In this document: positions 5,584-7,386 of the stretch, in pieces
How the letters are laid out: each line of letters starts with the position of its first letter
Position numbering within the stretch: the first letter of the stretch is position 1
Assembly: GCA_031282905.1 (NCBI GenBank)
Contig: JAITCV010000232.1
Location: 1 to 7,386 of the forward strand
Direction: 5' to 3'
DNA length: 7,386 nucleotides
Source of the DNA: Azoarcus sp.
GTDB taxonomy: Bacteria > Pseudomonadota > Gammaproteobacteria > Burkholderiales > Rhodocyclaceae
Program-made: the position numbers and the translations under genes
The notes under the pieces: model-generated
What the model saw: only the letters and a program-made list of their open reading frames with translations
The model's database searches: none
Told to the model about the DNA's origin: nothing

Positions 5584-5853
5584 ATGCCAAGTGCAGAAGT
5601 GACGATCATCAACAAGCTGGGGCTGCACGCGCGCGCCTCGGCCAAACTCACACAATTGGCGGCTGGATTTTCCGCTGAGATCTGGTTGACGCGCGGCGAA
5701 CGCCGGGTGAATGCAAAAAGCATTATGGGCATCATGATGCTCGCCGCATCGCAGGGCACGGTGATCGCCATCGAGACCGAGGGGACGGATGCCGATGTGG
5801 CGCTGATGCGGATCATCGCGTTGATCAACGACCGCTTCGGCGAGGATGAGTAG
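5584..5853 (+). CDS. ptsH: HPr phosphocarrier protein of the PEP phosphotransferase system
   Basis: An 89-residue HPr that accepts a phosphoryl group from enzyme I and passes it to EIIA proteins in the cytoplasm. The active-site His is at the canonical position 15 (NKLGLHARASAKL), and Arg17 is present. The regulatory Ser is at position 46 (NAKSIMGIMMLAA), with intact surroundings, so control by HPr kinase/phosphorylase is possible. The length is normal. The start at 5584 (MPSAEVTIINK) gives the exact family numbering. An in-frame ATG at 5563 would add seven residues and is less likely, although the purine-rich AGAAGGGAA before 5584 is rather close to the start. ptsI follows after seven bases, so the two are an operon. 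Such HPr proteins in Betaproteobacteria often serve regulatory relays more than sugar import; no sugar-specific EII gene is in view here. Confidence 0.97.
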   Translation: MPSAEVTIINKLGLHARASAKLTQLAAGFSAEIWLTRGERRVNAKSIMGIMMLAASQGTVIAIETEGTDADVALMRIIALINDRFGEDE

Positions 5854-5860
5854 GGGTGTG

Positions 5861-7386
5861 ATGAGTTTCACCGTACATGGTTTGCCGGTCTCGCAGGGCA
5901 TCGCCATCGGGCGTGTGCATCTGGTGTCGCACGCGCTGCTCGAGGTGAATCACTATCACATCGCGCCGCGTCACCTGGAGGACGAACTGGCCCGCCTCGA
6001 CGAGGCGGTGGCGATGGTGGAAGGTGAACTGGTCGGGCTGAAAACCGCCACCTCGTCCGCGCCGCATGGCGAAGTCGGCGCGTTCATCGACTTGCAACGG
6101 ATGATGCTCACCGACCCCATCCTGGTCGCGGCGGCGCGCGCGCATATCGAGACCCGCCGCTGCAATGCCGAATGGGCACTGGTGCAGCAGATGGAGGCGG
6201 TGGTCGAGCAGTTCCGCCAGATCGAAGACCCTTATCTGCGCGAACGCCAGGCCGATGTGGTGCAAGTGGTCGAGCGCCTGGTCAAGGCGCTGCTTGGCCA
6301 GCCCGGCCATCTGCCGCCGCGGCGCAAGGATGGCGTGGGCACGGTGGTTGTCGCCCATGATCTTTCTCCCGCCGACACCATCGGTTTTCGTGATCACAAC
6401 ATCGCCGGTTTCGTCACCGATGTCGGCGGTCCCACCAGCCATACCGCCATTGTCGCCCGCAACCTCGGCATTCCCGCCGTCGTCGGCCTCTACCATATCC
6501 GCGACCTGGTCGAGGATAATGAACTTGTCATTGTCGATGGCACGCGCGGCGTCATCATCGTCTCGCCCGACGAGAACATCGTCGAGGAATACCAGCTTCG
6601 CCGCTCCACGCTCGAACTGGAGCGCACCAAGCTCAAGCGCTTGCGCGATACCCCGGCCACCACGCTCGATGGCTCCAGCATCCAGCTCCTGGCCAATATC
6701 GACGGCCCCAAGGATGTTGCTCAACTGAGGGAAATCAACGCGGATGGCATCGGCCTTTATCGTACCGAATTCCTGTTCATTGGCCGCGACATGCTGCCCG
6801 ACGAGGATGAGCAGTTCGAGGCTTACCGCATGGTGCTGAAGACCGTCGGCGGCAAGCCGGTTACCATCCGCACCTTCGATGTCGGTTCGGACAAGGCGCT
6901 CAACGGCGCGCGCAGCGAACCCAACCCGGCGTTGGGTCTTCGGGCGGTGCGTTATTCGCTTGCCGAACCCAAGATTTTCCTCACCCAGTTGCGCGCTCTG
7001 CTGCGCGCCTCGGTGTACGGCAAACTCCAGATCATGGTGCCGATGCTCGCCCACGTCGACGAGATCGACCAGACCCTGACCCTGATCGCCAAGGCCAAGG
7101 AAGAGTTGAGCGAGGAAAGGATCAAGTTCGACGAGAATCTGCCCGTCGGCGGCATGATCGAAGTGCCGGCCGCCGCGCTTGCTCTTGGCATGCTGATTCC
7201 ACGTTTGTCTTTCCTGTCGATCGGCACCAATGATCTGATCCAATACACCTTGGCGATCGACCGCTCCAACGAGGCGGTCGTCCACCTCTACGATCCGCTC
7301 CATCCCGCCGTGCTGCGGCTGATCGCCATCACCCTCCAGGCCGGCGCGAAGGCCGAACTGCCGGTGTCGGTATGCGGCGAAATGGC
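5861..7386 (+). CDS. ptsI: PTS enzyme I (PEP-protein phosphotransferase), 3' end cut by window
   Basis: Enzyme I takes phosphate from PEP onto a His and passes it to HPr. The first 508 codons are present in one uninterrupted frame; the family is about 570-590 residues, so some 70 are missing. The N-terminal HPr-binding part (FTVHGLPVSQGIAIGRVHLV) comes first. The swivelling phospho-His domain has GGPTSHTAIVARNLGIPAVVG with His194. The C-terminal PEP-binding barrel shows GLYRTEFLF with Arg301, SIGTNDLIQYTLAIDR with Asn457 and Asp458, and LPVSVCGEMA with the catalytic Cys505. These correspond to E. coli His189, Arg296, Asn454, Asp455 and Cys502. The ATG at 5861 has AGGGG four bases upstream and lies seven bases after the ptsH stop. 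VGSDKALNGARSEPNPALGLRAVRY is the shorter loop version that I associate with Betaproteobacteria. Confidence 0.97.
   Translation, partial: MSFTVHGLPVSQGIAIGRVHLVSHALLEVNHYHIAPRHLEDELARLDEAVAMVEGELVGLKTATSSAPHGEVGAFIDLQRMMLTDPILVAAARAHIETRRCNAEWALVQQMEAVVEQFRQIEDPYLRERQADVVQVVERLVKALLGQPGHLPPRRKDGVGTVVVAHDLSPADTIGFRDHNIAGFVTDVGGPTSHTAIVARNLGIPAVVGLYHIRDLVEDNELVIVDGTRGVIIVSPDENIVEEYQLRRSTLELERTKLKRLRDTPATTLDGSSIQLLANIDGPKDVAQLREINADGIGLYRTEFLFIGRDMLPDEDEQFEAYRMVLKTVGGKPVTIRTFDVGSDKALNGARSEPNPALGLRAVRYSLAEPKIFLTQLRALLRASVYGKLQIMVPMLAHVDEIDQTLTLIAKAKEELSEERIKFDENLPVGGMIEVPAAALALGMLIPRLSFLSIGTNDLIQYTLAIDRSNEAVVHLYDPLHPAVLRLIAITLQAGAKAELPVSVCGEM

Noticed and set aside
5825..7303. 492-codon minus-strand open frame antisense to ptsI
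   Set aside because: It is the mirror of the strongly conserved enzyme I gene; its His/Asp/Gly-rich translation follows from GC-rich sense codons. No homologous motif or ribosome binding site is seen.

Overview
The window reads as GC-rich proteobacterial chromosome, most likely betaproteobacterial. This rests on the HPr/enzyme I pair, the long two-domain QueF and an aryl-polyene-type ketosynthase, each of which resembles betaproteobacterial versions from memory; no search was run. Most genes are near 60% G+C (62% in a counted 60-base stretch of queF). One small gene at about 4004-4348 is far more AT-rich (114 of 300 bases G+C at 4021-4320).

Layout. Positions 1-1432 (minus strand) carry two ketoacyl-synthase-fold genes of aryl polyene or related polyene type. 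A complete catalytic ketosynthase overlaps by four bases with the start of a chain-length-factor-like partner that runs off the left edge. Positions 1433-1797 hold no convincing gene. Positions 1798-2898 (minus) encode a 366-residue membrane-anchored protein of unassigned function, with an acidic hhhDhD motif and two hydrophobic segments. A double hairpin at 2993-3066 probably terminates the upstream DUF1993/DinB-like gene (3097-3606, minus). Positions 3607-4003 have no intact gene, but reading-frame traces suggest a decayed one. Then come the AT-rich small membrane protein (minus) and queF (4397-5230, minus; queuosine pathway). A divergent intergenic region (5231-5583) separates queF from the rightward ptsH-ptsI pair (5584 to the right edge; ptsI is cut by the window end).

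How the genes work together. Two functional pairs are clear: ketosynthase with chain-length-factor partner (polyene chain extension), and HPr with enzyme I (PEP-driven phosphoryl relay). QueF works alone in reducing preQ0 to preQ1 for tRNA modification. The central block (1.4-4.4 kb) looks like accessory sequence of unrelated single genes. The least understood item is the 366-residue protein; a distant relation to archaeo-eukaryotic primases is offered only as a testable guess. No mobile element, CRISPR array, tRNA or rRNA was seen.
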